In this document: piece after piece, positions 50,401-58,684 of the stretch
Numbering within the stretch: position 1 is the stretch's first letter
How the letters are laid out: each line of letters starts with the position of its first letter
Source of the DNA: Variovorax sp. UMC13
Lineage (GTDB): Bacteria > Pseudomonadota > Gammaproteobacteria > Burkholderiales > Burkholderiaceae_C
Length of the DNA: 64,000 nt
Assembly: GCF_014170375.1 (NCBI RefSeq)
Contig: NZ_LZZW01000035.1
Span: forward strand, 1-64,000
Direction of reading: 5' to 3'
Position numbers and translations under genes: made by a program
Notes under the pieces: generated by a model
Seen by the model: only the letters and a program-made list of their open reading frames with translations
Database searches by the model: none
What the model was told of the DNA's origin: nothing

Positions 50401-50805
50401 ATGGCTAAAGCTCCTGCCAATAACGCCGCACAGCGCGTCCGCAAGAAGGTTCGCAAGAACGTTGCCGACGGTATCGCTCACGTGCACGCCTCGTTCAACA
50501 ACACGATCATCACGATCACGGACCGCCAGGGCAACGCCCTGTCGTGGGCCTCGTCGGGTGGCCAGGGCTTCAAGGGTTCGCGCAAGTCGACGCCTTTCGC
50601 AGCCCAGGTGGCGTCGGAAGTGGCCGGTCGTGCTGCTGTCGAACAAGGCATCAAGAACCTCGACGTCGAGATCAAGGGCCCCGGCCCCGGTCGCGAATCG
50701 TCGGTGCGCGCCCTGGCTGCGCTCGGCATCCGGATCAATTCCATTGCCGACGTGACCCCGGTTCCGCACAACGGTTGCCGTCCCCAAAAGCGTCGCCGCA
50801 TCTAA
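50401..50805 (+). CDS. rpsK: 30S ribosomal protein S11
   Basis: A 134-residue S11. Conserved parts are HVHASFNNTIITITDRQGNALSWASSGGQGFKGSRKSTPFAAQVA and the C-terminal DVTPVPHNGCRPQKRRRI. A hairpin with T tract follows before rpsD (131-bp gap), so transcription here may be partly attenuated. Confidence 0.97.
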   Translation: MAKAPANNAAQRVRKKVRKNVADGIAHVHASFNNTIITITDRQGNALSWASSGGQGFKGSRKSTPFAAQVASEVAGRAAVEQGIKNLDVEIKGPGPGRESSVRALAALGIRINSIADVTPVPHNGCRPQKRRRI

Positions 50806-50819
50806 GCGTCGAAGCGCCA

Positions 50820-50856
50820 GCGCAGCCTGCTTCACAGCGGCTGCGCGTTTTGTTTT
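50820..50856 (+). terminator. Terminator-like hairpin between rpsK and rpsD
   Basis: Stem GCGCAGCC (50820-50827) / GGCTGCGC (50839-50846) followed by GTTTTGTTTT. It looks like an intrinsic terminator inside an operon that must be read through or restarted for rpsD. Confidence 0.7.
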
Positions 50857-50936
50857 CAACAAGCCCACCGCCATCGGCACGCCGCTGATGGCTCCTGCAG
50901 GCCGACCCTGCAGCAGATGACACAAAGGAAGATCAC

Positions 50937-51560
50937 GTGGCACGCTACCTCGGCCCCAAGGCCAAACTTTCCCGCCGCGAAGGCACCGACCTGTTCCTGA
51001 AGAGCGCTCGCCGTTCGATCCAGGACAAGTCGAAGTTCGACTCCAAGCCCGGCCAGCATGGCCGCACCTCGGGTCAGCGCACCTCCGACTTCGGCCTGCA
51101 ACTGCGTGAAAAGCAGAAGGTCAAGCGCATGTACGGCGTGCTGGAGAAGCAATTCCGCCGCTACTTCGAAGAGGCCGATCGCCGCCGTGGCAACACCGGC
51201 GCGAACCTGCTGTTCATCCTCGAATCGCGCCTGGACAACGTCGTCTACCGCATGGGCTTCGGCTCGACCCGCGCTGAAGCACGTCAGCTGGTGTCGCATC
51301 GCGCGATCACCGTGAACGGCCAGTCGGTCAACATCGCGTCGTACCTGGTCAAGACCGGTGACGTGATCGCCGTGCGCGACAAGTCGAAGAAGCAGACCCG
51401 TATCGCCGAAGCGCTGCAGCTGGCTGCACAGGTCGGCATCCCGGCCTGGGTGGACGTGAACGCCGACAAGGCGGAAGGCGTGTTCAAGAAGGTTCCGGAT
51501 CGCGACGAATTCGCTGCCGACATCAACGAATCGCTGATCGTCGAACTGTATTCGCGCTAA
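50937..51560 (+). CDS. rpsD: 30S ribosomal protein S4
   Basis: A 207-residue S4, which starts 30S assembly and in E. coli represses the alpha operon by binding its leader mRNA. MARYLGPKAKLSRREGTDLFLKS and the S4 RNA-binding domain (RLDNVVYRMGFGSTRAEARQLVSHRAITVNGQSVNIASYLVKTGDVI) are clear. It starts with GTG. The gaps on both sides (131 and 124 bp) are much larger than elsewhere in the cluster and both contain terminator-like hairpins. Confidence 0.97.
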   Translation: MARYLGPKAKLSRREGTDLFLKSARRSIQDKSKFDSKPGQHGRTSGQRTSDFGLQLREKQKVKRMYGVLEKQFRRYFEEADRRRGNTGANLLFILESRLDNVVYRMGFGSTRAEARQLVSHRAITVNGQSVNIASYLVKTGDVIAVRDKSKKQTRIAEALQLAAQVGIPAWVDVNADKAEGVFKKVPDRDEFAADINESLIVELYSR

Positions 51561-51568
51561 GCGGACCC

Positions 51569-51604
51569 AACGAGCCGCGCCATGCGGCTCGTTTTTGTTT
51601 TTTT
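51569..51604 (+). terminator. Terminator-like hairpin between rpsD and rpoA
   Basis: Stem ACGAGCCGC (51570-51578) / GCGGCTCGT (51584-51592), loop of five, followed by TTTTGTTTTTTT. A strong intrinsic terminator by appearance, 9 bp past the rpsD stop. rpoA would then need read-through or its own promoter. Confidence 0.82.
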
Positions 51605-51684
51605 GTTCCCGCCGGGATCGACCCGCCGGGCGCTTCACCAGCCTTACCGGTGTAACGAACCGGGGGTATTGAGAGGAAGTCTGC

Positions 51685-52674
51685 ATGCAAACCACCCTGC
51701 TGAAACCCAAGACCATCCAGGTCGAGCAAATGGCCGCCAACAAGGCAAAGGTCACGCTCGAGCCTTTCGAGCGCGGCTACGGCCACACGCTCGGCAACGC
51801 GCTGCGTCGCGTGCTGCTGTCGTCGATGGTCGGTTATTCGGCCACCGAAGTCACGATCGCGGGCGTGCTCCACGAGTACTCGTCGATCGATGGCGTCCAG
51901 GAAGATGTCGTCAACATCCTGCTGAACCTCAAGGGCGTGGTGTTCAAGCTCCACAACCGCGATGAAGTGACCCTGAGCCTGCGCAAGGACGGTGACGGCC
52001 CGGTGCTGGCATCGGACATCCAGACGCCGCACGACGTCGAGATCATCAACCCGGATCACGTGATCGCGCACCTGTCGCAAGGCGGCAAGCTCGACATGCA
52101 GATCAAGGTGGAAAAGGGCCGTGGCTACGTGCCCGGCACGATGCGCCGCTATGCGGACGAACCGACGAAGTCGATCGGCCGCATCGTCCTCGACGCCTCG
52201 TTCTCGCCCGTCAAGCGTGTGAGCTACACGGTCGAAAGCGCCCGTGTGGAACAGCGCACCGACCTCGACAAGCTGCTGATCGAAATCGAAACCAACGGTG
52301 CCATCACCGCTGAAGATGCGGTGCGTGCCTCGGCGAAGATCCTGGTGGAACAGCTGGCTGTGTTCGCGCAGCTCGAAGGCGGCGAACTCGCTGCATTCGA
52401 CGCACCCGCGCCGCGCAGTGCCCAGCAGTTCGATCCGATCCTGCTGCGCCCGGTCGACGAGCTCGAGCTCACCGTGCGTTCGGCCAACTGCCTCAAGGCA
52501 GAGAACATCTACTACATCGGCGACCTGATCCAGCGCACCGAGAACGAGCTGCTCAAGACCCCCAACCTGGGTCGCAAGTCGCTCAACGAAATCAAGGAAG
52601 TGCTCGCTTCGCGCGGCCTGACCTTGGGCATGAAGCTCGAAAGCTGGCCGCCGGCCGGCCTCGATAAGCGATAA
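51685..52674 (+). CDS. rpoA: RNA polymerase alpha subunit
   Basis: A 329-residue alpha subunit. The N-terminal dimerisation/assembly domain (1-235) contains KVTLEPFERGYGHTLGNALRRVLLSSMVGYSATEV. The C-terminal domain (250-329) includes the UP-element and activator surface LLRPVDELELTVRSANCLKAENIYYIGDLIQRTENELLKTPNLGRKSLNEIKEVL. Normal length. It lies behind a strong terminator-like hairpin; 110 bp to rplQ. Confidence 0.97.
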   Translation: MQTTLLKPKTIQVEQMAANKAKVTLEPFERGYGHTLGNALRRVLLSSMVGYSATEVTIAGVLHEYSSIDGVQEDVVNILLNLKGVVFKLHNRDEVTLSLRKDGDGPVLASDIQTPHDVEIINPDHVIAHLSQGGKLDMQIKVEKGRGYVPGTMRRYADEPTKSIGRIVLDASFSPVKRVSYTVESARVEQRTDLDKLLIEIETNGAITAEDAVRASAKILVEQLAVFAQLEGGELAAFDAPAPRSAQQFDPILLRPVDELELTVRSANCLKAENIYYIGDLIQRTENELLKTPNLGRKSLNEIKEVLASRGLTLGMKLESWPPAGLDKR

Positions 52675-52784
52675 TCCGCGATTCGGCCAAAAAGTAATCG
52701 GCCCCCGCTTCGAGAGAAGCAGGCCAGTGCGATGGGCAGTACCTGATACGGCTGCCTGTTTTTATAAAGTAAAGGAAAAGCACC

Positions 52785-53183
52785 ATGCGTCACGGACACG
52801 GACTCCGCAAACTCAACCGCACCAGCTCGCACCGCCTTGCGATGCTGCAGAACATGATGAACTCGCTCATCGAGCACGAAGTCATCAAGACCACGGTCCC
52901 CAAGGCCAAGGAACTGCGCCGCGTCATCGAACCGATGATCACGCTGGCCAAGAACCCCACGCTCGCCAACAAGCGCCTGGCCTTCGACCGCCTGCGCGAC
53001 CGCGACAGCGTCGTCAAGCTCTTCGCCGATCTGGGCCCGCGTTTCGCGGCACGTCCGGGCGGCTACACGCGCATCCTGAAGATGGGTTTCCGCGTGGGCG
53101 ACAACGCGCCGATGGCACTGGTCGAACTGGTCGACCGTCCCGAAATTAAAGAAGCTTCTGACGAGCAAAGCGCCGCAGAATAA
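52785..53183 (+). CDS. rplQ: 50S ribosomal protein L17
   Basis: A 132-residue L17. MRHGHGLRKLNRTSSHRLAMLQNMMNSLIEHEVIKTTVPKAKELRR is the highly conserved N-terminus; GGYTRILKMGFRVGDNAPMALVELVDR follows. It ends the ribosomal cluster. The 110 bp before it contain small hairpins (GCTTCGAGAGAAGC; GGCAG...CTGCC with a T5 run) that may modulate its level. The initiator tRNA follows 18 bp later. Confidence 0.97.
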   Translation: MRHGHGLRKLNRTSSHRLAMLQNMMNSLIEHEVIKTTVPKAKELRRVIEPMITLAKNPTLANKRLAFDRLRDRDSVVKLFADLGPRFAARPGGYTRILKMGFRVGDNAPMALVELVDRPEIKEASDEQSAAE

Positions 53184-53185
53184 GG

Positions 53186-53191
53186 TATACT
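53186..53191 (+). promoter_or_regulatory. -10-like TATACT upstream of the initiator tRNA
   Basis: TATACT lies 10 bp before the tRNA start, overlapping the end of rplQ's downstream spacer. No good -35 is at the right distance, so the tRNA may be read from this weak promoter and from rplQ read-through. Confidence 0.35.
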
Positions 53192-53201
53192 TCTAGCTTG
53201 C

Positions 53202-53278
<77 letters not shown>

Positions 53279-53303
53279 ACATATCAGCCTACCAGCTGAT
53301 ACC

Positions 53304-53338
53304 CAAAACACCCACTTCTCAGTGGGTGTTTTGCTTTG
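53304..53338 (+). terminator. Intrinsic terminator after the initiator tRNA
   Basis: A 12-bp stem (AAAACACCCACT / AGTGGGTGTTTT) with loop TCTC, followed by GCTTT. It closes the ribosomal-protein/tRNA transcript. Its T-rich side also faces the converging HDOD gene. A smaller ATCAGC/GCTGAT stem precedes it at 53283-53300. Confidence 0.85.
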
Positions 53339-53429
53339 TGCGTTCGATGTTGGCGAGGCATCGGACGTGGCCTCGACAGGCGAAAAAAAGCCAGGTCCGC
53401 GCCTGGCCCTGGGTGGTTGGTGCGGCGCT

Positions 53430-54659
53430 TCAGCGAGGCAATGCCGCCAGCGTGCGCAGCAGCGCCCGGTTGATCTCCTCCGTTCCCATCTCGTAGGCCT
53501 GTCGCAGCGCGCGCAGCGGCTGCGGATCCTCCGATTCGAGCGCGAACGCGACCTGCAGCGAGGGCGCATAGGGACCGGTGCCCGAGATCGCCGCGGTCAC
53601 GATGCGGTCGGCCAGCGGGATGCGCGCGAAGCTCGCGCGCAAGGGTTCGTCGAGCACCAGGTCGAGCTGCGCGAACAGGCCGCACAGGTAGACCTCGCGC
53701 CGCAGGTCGTCCTCGATGCCGGCGTCCATCAGGTGCTCCATCAGATGGCCGCGCATCACCATGGTCGCGTTCACGGGACGCAGGTTGGGGTCTTCGCTGG
53801 CGTGCGGCAGCTGCTCGGCCAGCCAAGTGTTGAGCGCGCGGAAACCCAGCATCATGAAGCCGTGGCGCAGCGAGGACACGCCGTTGCGCAGCCCCAGTCC
53901 GGCCGAGTTGAGGTACAGGAACAGCCGGTAGGCCAGGCTGGGTTCCTGCCCAAAGGCCTGTTCGATGCGGTCGAGCGACTGCTCGCTGTCCAGCGCGTTC
54001 ATCGCCTGCACGATGGTGCGGCGCGTGGGCGGCAGCGGCTGGCCGGCGTAGCGGTGCAGCACGTCCTCGGTGGGCCAGCCGGCCACGGCCCAGGCGCCCT
54101 GCTGGTCCAGCGCATGCTCGGCCAGCGCGCGGCTGGCCACGCCCTCGACCAGCGCGTTGGCCTGGACCGGGCTGTCGGCCGCGCGGCCCAGCATGCGGCC
54201 GGCGGCACCGGCCTGGCGTGATTTCAGGGCGGCCTGCAGCGCGCCGGCGGCGTCGGCCGGGGCCAGGCGCAGGGCGCGCTGCTTGGCCCAGCGCTCCGCG
54301 CCGGCATCGGCCAGCGCGGCCGGTGCACCGCTGGCGAGCAGGTGCACGCCGCGTTGATGGGCCAGCCGCAGCGCATCGCGCACGCCGCCGCGGTCGAGCC
54401 AGGCCTGGGGCACCACGATCGCCGGGCCGCCGGCTGTGGCATGGGCCAGCAGGCCGGCGAGCAGGTCGGGGGCGCTGGGCGACAGCAGCAGCAGCGGCGA
54501 CTCGGCCGACCATTGCTCGGCCAGCGTGCGCAGCAGGTGCTGCCCGTCGATGCCCTGGTCGTCGGCATGCACGAAGAGTTGCACGCCGGCGAGCGCGCGG
54601 GCCTTGTTCCAGAGAGGGCGATAGCCGAGGGTGAGACTGCCGAGAACCGATTGCGCCAT
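53430..54659 (-). CDS. HDOD domain signalling protein (YuxH-like)
   Basis: A 409-residue protein. The C-terminal half (about residues 200-400) is an HDOD domain, seen in PPTRRTIVQAMNALDSEQSLDRIEQAFGQEPSLAYRLFLYLNSAGLGLRNGVSSLRHGFMMLGFRALNTWL. The N-terminal ~190 residues resemble a degenerate EAL-like fold (LGYRPLWNKARALAGVQLFVHAD) but show no EAL motif, so c-di-GMP hydrolysis is unlikely. The EAL-HDOD layout is that of YuxH/CdgJ proteins that affect motility. It is last in the flg operon, 23 bp after flgL, supporting a motility role. Confidence 0.85.
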   Translation of the reverse strand: MAQSVLGSLTLGYRPLWNKARALAGVQLFVHADDQGIDGQHLLRTLAEQWSAESPLLLLSPSAPDLLAGLLAHATAGGPAIVVPQAWLDRGGVRDALRLAHQRGVHLLASGAPAALADAGAERWAKQRALRLAPADAAGALQAALKSRQAGAAGRMLGRAADSPVQANALVEGVASRALAEHALDQQGAWAVAGWPTEDVLHRYAGQPLPPTRRTIVQAMNALDSEQSLDRIEQAFGQEPSLAYRLFLYLNSAGLGLRNGVSSLRHGFMMLGFRALNTWLAEQLPHASEDPNLRPVNATMVMRGHLMEHLMDAGIEDDLRREVYLCGLFAQLDLVLDEPLRASFARIPLADRIVTAAISGTGPYAPSLQVAFALESEDPQPLRALRQAYEMGTEEINRALLRTLAALPR

Positions 54660-54682
54660 GGAAGAGGGGAGAGGTGCGGCCG

Positions 54683-55879
54683 TCAGCCGAGGAAGTTGAA
54701 CAGGGACAGTTTCTGGATCTGCGCGTACGAGCCCAGCGCGGCCGAGTACGCGGTTTCCTTGGCCTTGAATTCCGACAGCGCCTTGACCACGTCCAGGTCT
54801 TCCGCGCGCGAGCGGTCGGCTTCGAGCAGCAGGCTGCGGGTGGCCTGCCGGTCGGTGATGTTGTCGACCCGGTTGAGCAGGTCGCCCGCGCGGCCGCGCG
54901 TGGCCGACAGCCGCGCGCTGGCCGCATCGATCTGCGACAGCGCCTGGGCCACGGTCTGCGCGACGGCGCTGCTGCTGGTGGCGTCGCGCAGGCCCGCGAT
55001 CGCCTGGTCGAGCACGCCGAACAGGCTGGTGCGGGTGCTGGGTGCGATCTCGAGCGAATCGCCCGCGGCCGGCGTGCCGCTGGCCACCAGCGACAGGCCG
55101 TCGAAGCCGATCGCCTGGCCGCTCTTGTAGGGCTGGGCGGACTGCACGGCGGTGTTGGTCGTGGTGTCGATCACGTCGTAATGGGTCACGCCCGCGTTCA
55201 CGCTGAATTCGATCCGGTAGCCGTGGCCGGTGAGCGCCGTGGGGTCGGTGACCTTGCCGGCATCGCTCGACACCTTGGAGGTGCCCGCGCCCAGCGCGAC
55301 GGTGAACACGCCGTTGCCGGTCGGCACGTCCATCCAGGTCGCGTGGCCGTCGAGCGAGGCCGGCACCGCCAGCTCGCCCGCGGCGGCCTGGCCCGCGATG
55401 CCCTGGTAGCTCACGCCCGCGGCGCCGCCGTCGACGAAGGGCGCGTCGGTGCTGCCCAGGCCGCCGAACAGGGGCTGGCCGTTGCTGTCCTTGGTGTTCG
55501 CATAGCCCAGCAACTGGTCACGCAGGGTGCTCAGCTGCTGCGCGATGCTGGCGCGGTCGGTGGCCGAGAGGCCGGGGTTGCCGGCCTGCACGACCAGCGT
55601 GCGGAAGCTCTGCACCGCCGTGACCGCATCGCCCAGCGTGGATTCGGCCGTGGCCACCGCGTTGCGCTGCACCTCGAGCGCGCGCTGGTCGGCGGCCACG
55701 CGGGCCATGCGGGTCTGGGCGCGCTCGGCCTGCGCCGCGCCGGTCGGGTCGTCGCTCGGGCGCAGCACCCGCTTGCTCGCGGTCATCTGCTCCTGCAGGC
55801 GCGAGAGCTGCGATTGCCGCGTCATCAGCTGGTTGAGCGCGTTGTCGTAGGTGTTGCCGGTCGCGAGGCGTGTGCTCAT
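54683..55879 (-). CDS. flgL: Flagellar hook-filament junction protein FlgL (HAP3)
   Basis: A 398-residue junction protein between hook and filament. The N-terminal flagellin-like coiled coil reads RLATGNTYDNALNQLMTRQSQLSRLQEQMTASKRVLRPSDDPTGAAQAERA, and the C-terminal one ATRGRAGDLLNRVDNITDR, ending FKAKETAYSAALGSYAQIQKLSLFNFLG. The middle is variable. It follows flgK by 38 bp. Secreted by the flagellar type III system, so it has no signal peptide. Confidence 0.95.
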   Translation of the reverse strand: MSTRLATGNTYDNALNQLMTRQSQLSRLQEQMTASKRVLRPSDDPTGAAQAERAQTRMARVAADQRALEVQRNAVATAESTLGDAVTAVQSFRTLVVQAGNPGLSATDRASIAQQLSTLRDQLLGYANTKDSNGQPLFGGLGSTDAPFVDGGAAGVSYQGIAGQAAAGELAVPASLDGHATWMDVPTGNGVFTVALGAGTSKVSSDAGKVTDPTALTGHGYRIEFSVNAGVTHYDVIDTTTNTAVQSAQPYKSGQAIGFDGLSLVASGTPAAGDSLEIAPSTRTSLFGVLDQAIAGLRDATSSSAVAQTVAQALSQIDAASARLSATRGRAGDLLNRVDNITDRQATRSLLLEADRSRAEDLDVVKALSEFKAKETAYSAALGSYAQIQKLSLFNFLG

Positions 55880-55917
55880 GGCGTTCTTTTCCAGGGTGCG
55901 GGAGGTGGGGCGCGGCC

Positions 55918-57804
55918 TCAGGCCATGCCATGCAGCAGCGAGTCGAAGACGGTCTGCGCGATCTGGATCATCTTGGCCGAGGCCTGGTAGGCCTGCTGGT
56001 ACTGCAGCAGCTTGGCGGCCTCTTCGTCGAGGTTCACGCCGGCGCCGTTGGCGCGCTCGGTCTCGAGGTTGGCGGCGATGCTGCCCGACACGTCGGCCGC
56101 GTACTGCGCGCTCTGCGAGCGCACGCCGATCTGCGCCATCAGCCCGGCGTAGCCGTCGACCATCGAGGCGCCGTCGAACATCGCCTTGTCGCGCAGCCCG
56201 GCCAGCGCACCCGCGTTGCCCGCGCCGAGCTTGCTGTAGCCCGGCGTCGCGGCCTGCACGGTGATTACGTCGCCGGCCTTGGGCGTGCCGCTCAGGGTCA
56301 GCGACCAGCCGTTGAAGGCGATCGGCTGGCCGGCCACGTAGGGCTGGCCCGTCGGGTTGCCGGTGCCCGTGCCCGACACGCTGTAGCTGCCGTCGGCCGC
56401 GAAGGTCAGGGTCACGGTGGCGCCCTGGTTGGCGTGGTTCGACGTCGCGGCCAGCGAGGCCACGCTCACGCTGCCGGTGTTGGCCGCGGCGGGCCGGGCC
56501 TCGACCGGGCTGGCGGCCGCGATCTCGCGCGGCGAGGTCATCGCCATCGCCATGCTGCCCGCGGCGTTGGCATAGGGCTTGATCACGAAGCTGTCGCCGG
56601 CCGCGGGCGTGCCCGCGTTGAGCTCGAAGGTCAGGCCGTCGATCTGCAGCGGCAGCGGGCCGCTGAAGCTGCTGCGCTTGCCGTCGGACAGGCGCGTCAC
56701 CTCGATCGCGCCGGCGCTGCCGAAGCTCACCTGGTAGGACGAGGGCACCAGCGCGCTGGCGTTGCTCACGCTCGCGCCGAGCGTCGCGTTGCCGGTGTTG
56801 GCCGTGCTGGCCGATGCATCGGGAATGGCGATGGCGCGGAAGATGGCCGCGCCGGCATGGCCGTCGAGGTCCAGCCCGAGCTGGTTCTGTGCGTTGAGCT
56901 CGCTGCTGATCGCCAGCGCCATGCGCCCGAGGCTGTCACGCGCGGCCACCAGGTCCGAATTCTGGAAGCGCAGCAGGCCCGCCACTTCGCCGCCGCCCAG
57001 CGTGGCCTCGTCCAGCGGCGTGGTGAGCGTGCCGCGCGTCATCGCCAGCTGGCGCGTGCCGTTGTCGCCGATGGTGAGCGACATCGTGGCGGCCGTGGTG
57101 CCCAGCACCAGCGCCTGGCTGCCGACGAACACGCTGAGCGTGCCGTCGCCGGCATCGACGGTCGTCACCTGCACCTGCTGGCCGAGCTGGCGCATCAGCT
57201 GGTCGCGCTGGTCGAGCAGGTCGTTGGGGCTCTGGCCGCCGCCGGTGGTGCGCGCGATCTGCAGGTTCAGCGCGGCCACGCGCTGGGCCATGCTGTTGAT
57301 CGAGGTCACGGCGTCGCCCAGCTGGGCGTTCACGCCGCGCTGCAGGTCGTCGAGCTGCGACTGGGCGTTGCGGAAGCGCGAGGCCATCTCGTCGGCGCGC
57401 GTCAGCACCACGTTGCGGGCGCTGATATCGCCGGGCGCGCTCGCCACGTCGGTGAAGGCGTTGAGCATGTCGCTGACCGAGGCGCCGAGGCCGCTGGCAC
57501 CGCCCTTGAAGATGTCCTCCAGCGCGGCCAGGCGGTCGGCGCGCGTGCTGTCCATGGCCGACACCGACTGGGCGAGCCCGGCCTGGCGCGTGAGGAACTC
57601 GTTGTGCGCGCGCTCGATGGTGCTCACCGTCACGCCGCTGCCGATGTAGCCGCCGCCGGTGTACTGGCCCGGGACCTGCTGCAGCACCGCGCTCTGGCGC
57701 GAGTAGCCGACCGTGTTGGCGTTGGCTACGTTGTGGCCGGTGGTGGACAGCGCGACCTGGTTGGCGAGCAGGGCCCGCGTGCCGATGTTGAGCAGGGAAC
57801 TCAT
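55918..57804 (-). CDS. flgK: Flagellar hook-associated protein FlgK (HAP1)
   Basis: A 628-residue protein connecting hook to filament. The N-terminal motif LLNIGTRALLANQVALSTTGHNVANANTVGYSRQ and the C-terminal ANLETERANGAGVNLDEEAAKLLQYQQAYQASAKMIQIAQTVFDSLL are the paired axial-protein ends. Repeated DUF-like beta segments (AGTPAAGDSFVI, SGTPKAGDVITV) lie in the middle and are similar to one in FlgL. Length is in the normal range. 15 bp after flgJ. Confidence 0.95.
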   Translation of the reverse strand: MSSLLNIGTRALLANQVALSTTGHNVANANTVGYSRQSAVLQQVPGQYTGGGYIGSGVTVSTIERAHNEFLTRQAGLAQSVSAMDSTRADRLAALEDIFKGGASGLGASVSDMLNAFTDVASAPGDISARNVVLTRADEMASRFRNAQSQLDDLQRGVNAQLGDAVTSINSMAQRVAALNLQIARTTGGGQSPNDLLDQRDQLMRQLGQQVQVTTVDAGDGTLSVFVGSQALVLGTTAATMSLTIGDNGTRQLAMTRGTLTTPLDEATLGGGEVAGLLRFQNSDLVAARDSLGRMALAISSELNAQNQLGLDLDGHAGAAIFRAIAIPDASASTANTGNATLGASVSNASALVPSSYQVSFGSAGAIEVTRLSDGKRSSFSGPLPLQIDGLTFELNAGTPAAGDSFVIKPYANAAGSMAMAMTSPREIAAASPVEARPAAANTGSVSVASLAATSNHANQGATVTLTFAADGSYSVSGTGTGNPTGQPYVAGQPIAFNGWSLTLSGTPKAGDVITVQAATPGYSKLGAGNAGALAGLRDKAMFDGASMVDGYAGLMAQIGVRSQSAQYAADVSGSIAANLETERANGAGVNLDEEAAKLLQYQQAYQASAKMIQIAQTVFDSLLHGMA

Positions 57805-57819
57805 GGGAAGGGATGGGCC

Positions 57820-58680
57820 TCAGGCCTGTTGGGAGCGCTGGATCAGCAGTGTCGAATTGATGGCGCGGCTCAACTTGGCCGCATAGGCCGGGTCGGTCGC
57901 ATAGCCCGCGCGCTGCAGCTCGGTCGCGTAGGCCGCGGCCGAGCCGGTGCTGGCGCGCGCCTGCGCATAGCGCGGGCTCTCGCCGATCAGCCGCGCGTAG
58001 TCGCGAAACGACGCCTCGTAGGAGTCGTAGGCGCGGAACTTCGCCGACACCTTGCGCGGCTCGCCGTCGATGTACTCGGTGGTGGTGATGGTCGCCACCT
58101 TGCCGGTCCAGCCCGGGCCGGCCTTGATGCCGAAGAGGTTGAAGGAGTTGCTGCCGTCGGCGTTGCGGATCTCGCTGCGGCCCCAGCCGGTCTCGTGCCC
58201 GGCCTGGCCGATCATGAAGCTCGACGGGATGCCCGTGGCCTGCGCCACGCGCTCGGCCGCGGCGCCGTGTTGCGACACGAAGCCGCTCTGCGAGGCCGTC
58301 GGATTGATGCGCGTCGCGGCGGGAGGCAGCGACACGGTCGGCACATTGCCGCGCGCGTTGCCCGTCATCTGCTGCGTGAGCTGGCGCGCGATCGCGTCGC
58401 TCAGCCCGCCGGGCATGCCCGACAGCTGCACCGCGAACTGCTGGTCGAGCAGGTCGGTGCCCAGCTTCTCGCCGTCGCTGTCCATCAGGCCCGACTTCAT
58501 CGTCGCTTCGCGCATGCTCTTGAGCAGCTCGCGCATGAACAGCGACTCGAACTGCTTGGCCGCTTCCTTGATCGCCTTGGGATCGTTGGCGCCCGCGGCG
58601 AGCTTGAGCGAATCCAGCGAACGTGCGTCGGCCGCGAGGCTGTTGCTGTTCATCGCCGGGATCGAGTTCGAGATCGCCAT
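57820..58680 (-). CDS. flgJ: Flagellar rod assembly protein / muramidase FlgJ
   Basis: A 286-residue two-domain protein. Residues 20-110 are the rod-binding domain (EAAKQFESLFMRELLKSMREATMKSGLMDSDGEKLGTDLLDQQFAVQLSG). Residues about 140-285 are a glucosaminidase/muramidase domain (VAQATGIPSSFMIGQAGHETGWGRSEIRNADGSNSFNLFGIKAG) with the catalytic Glu in GHETGWG. It opens the peptidoglycan for the growing rod. 4 bp after flgI. Confidence 0.95.
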   Translation of the reverse strand: MAISNSIPAMNSNSLAADARSLDSLKLAAGANDPKAIKEAAKQFESLFMRELLKSMREATMKSGLMDSDGEKLGTDLLDQQFAVQLSGMPGGLSDAIARQLTQQMTGNARGNVPTVSLPPAATRINPTASQSGFVSQHGAAAERVAQATGIPSSFMIGQAGHETGWGRSEIRNADGSNSFNLFGIKAGPGWTGKVATITTTEYIDGEPRKVSAKFRAYDSYEASFRDYARLIGESPRYAQARASTGSAAAYATELQRAGYATDPAYAAKLSRAINSTLLIQRSQQA

Positions 58681-58684
58681 GGCT

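Noticed and set aside
52734..52765. Intrinsic terminator between rpoA and rplQ
   Set aside because: Only a 5-bp GGCAG/CTGCC stem with a large loop before the T run; too weak to call.
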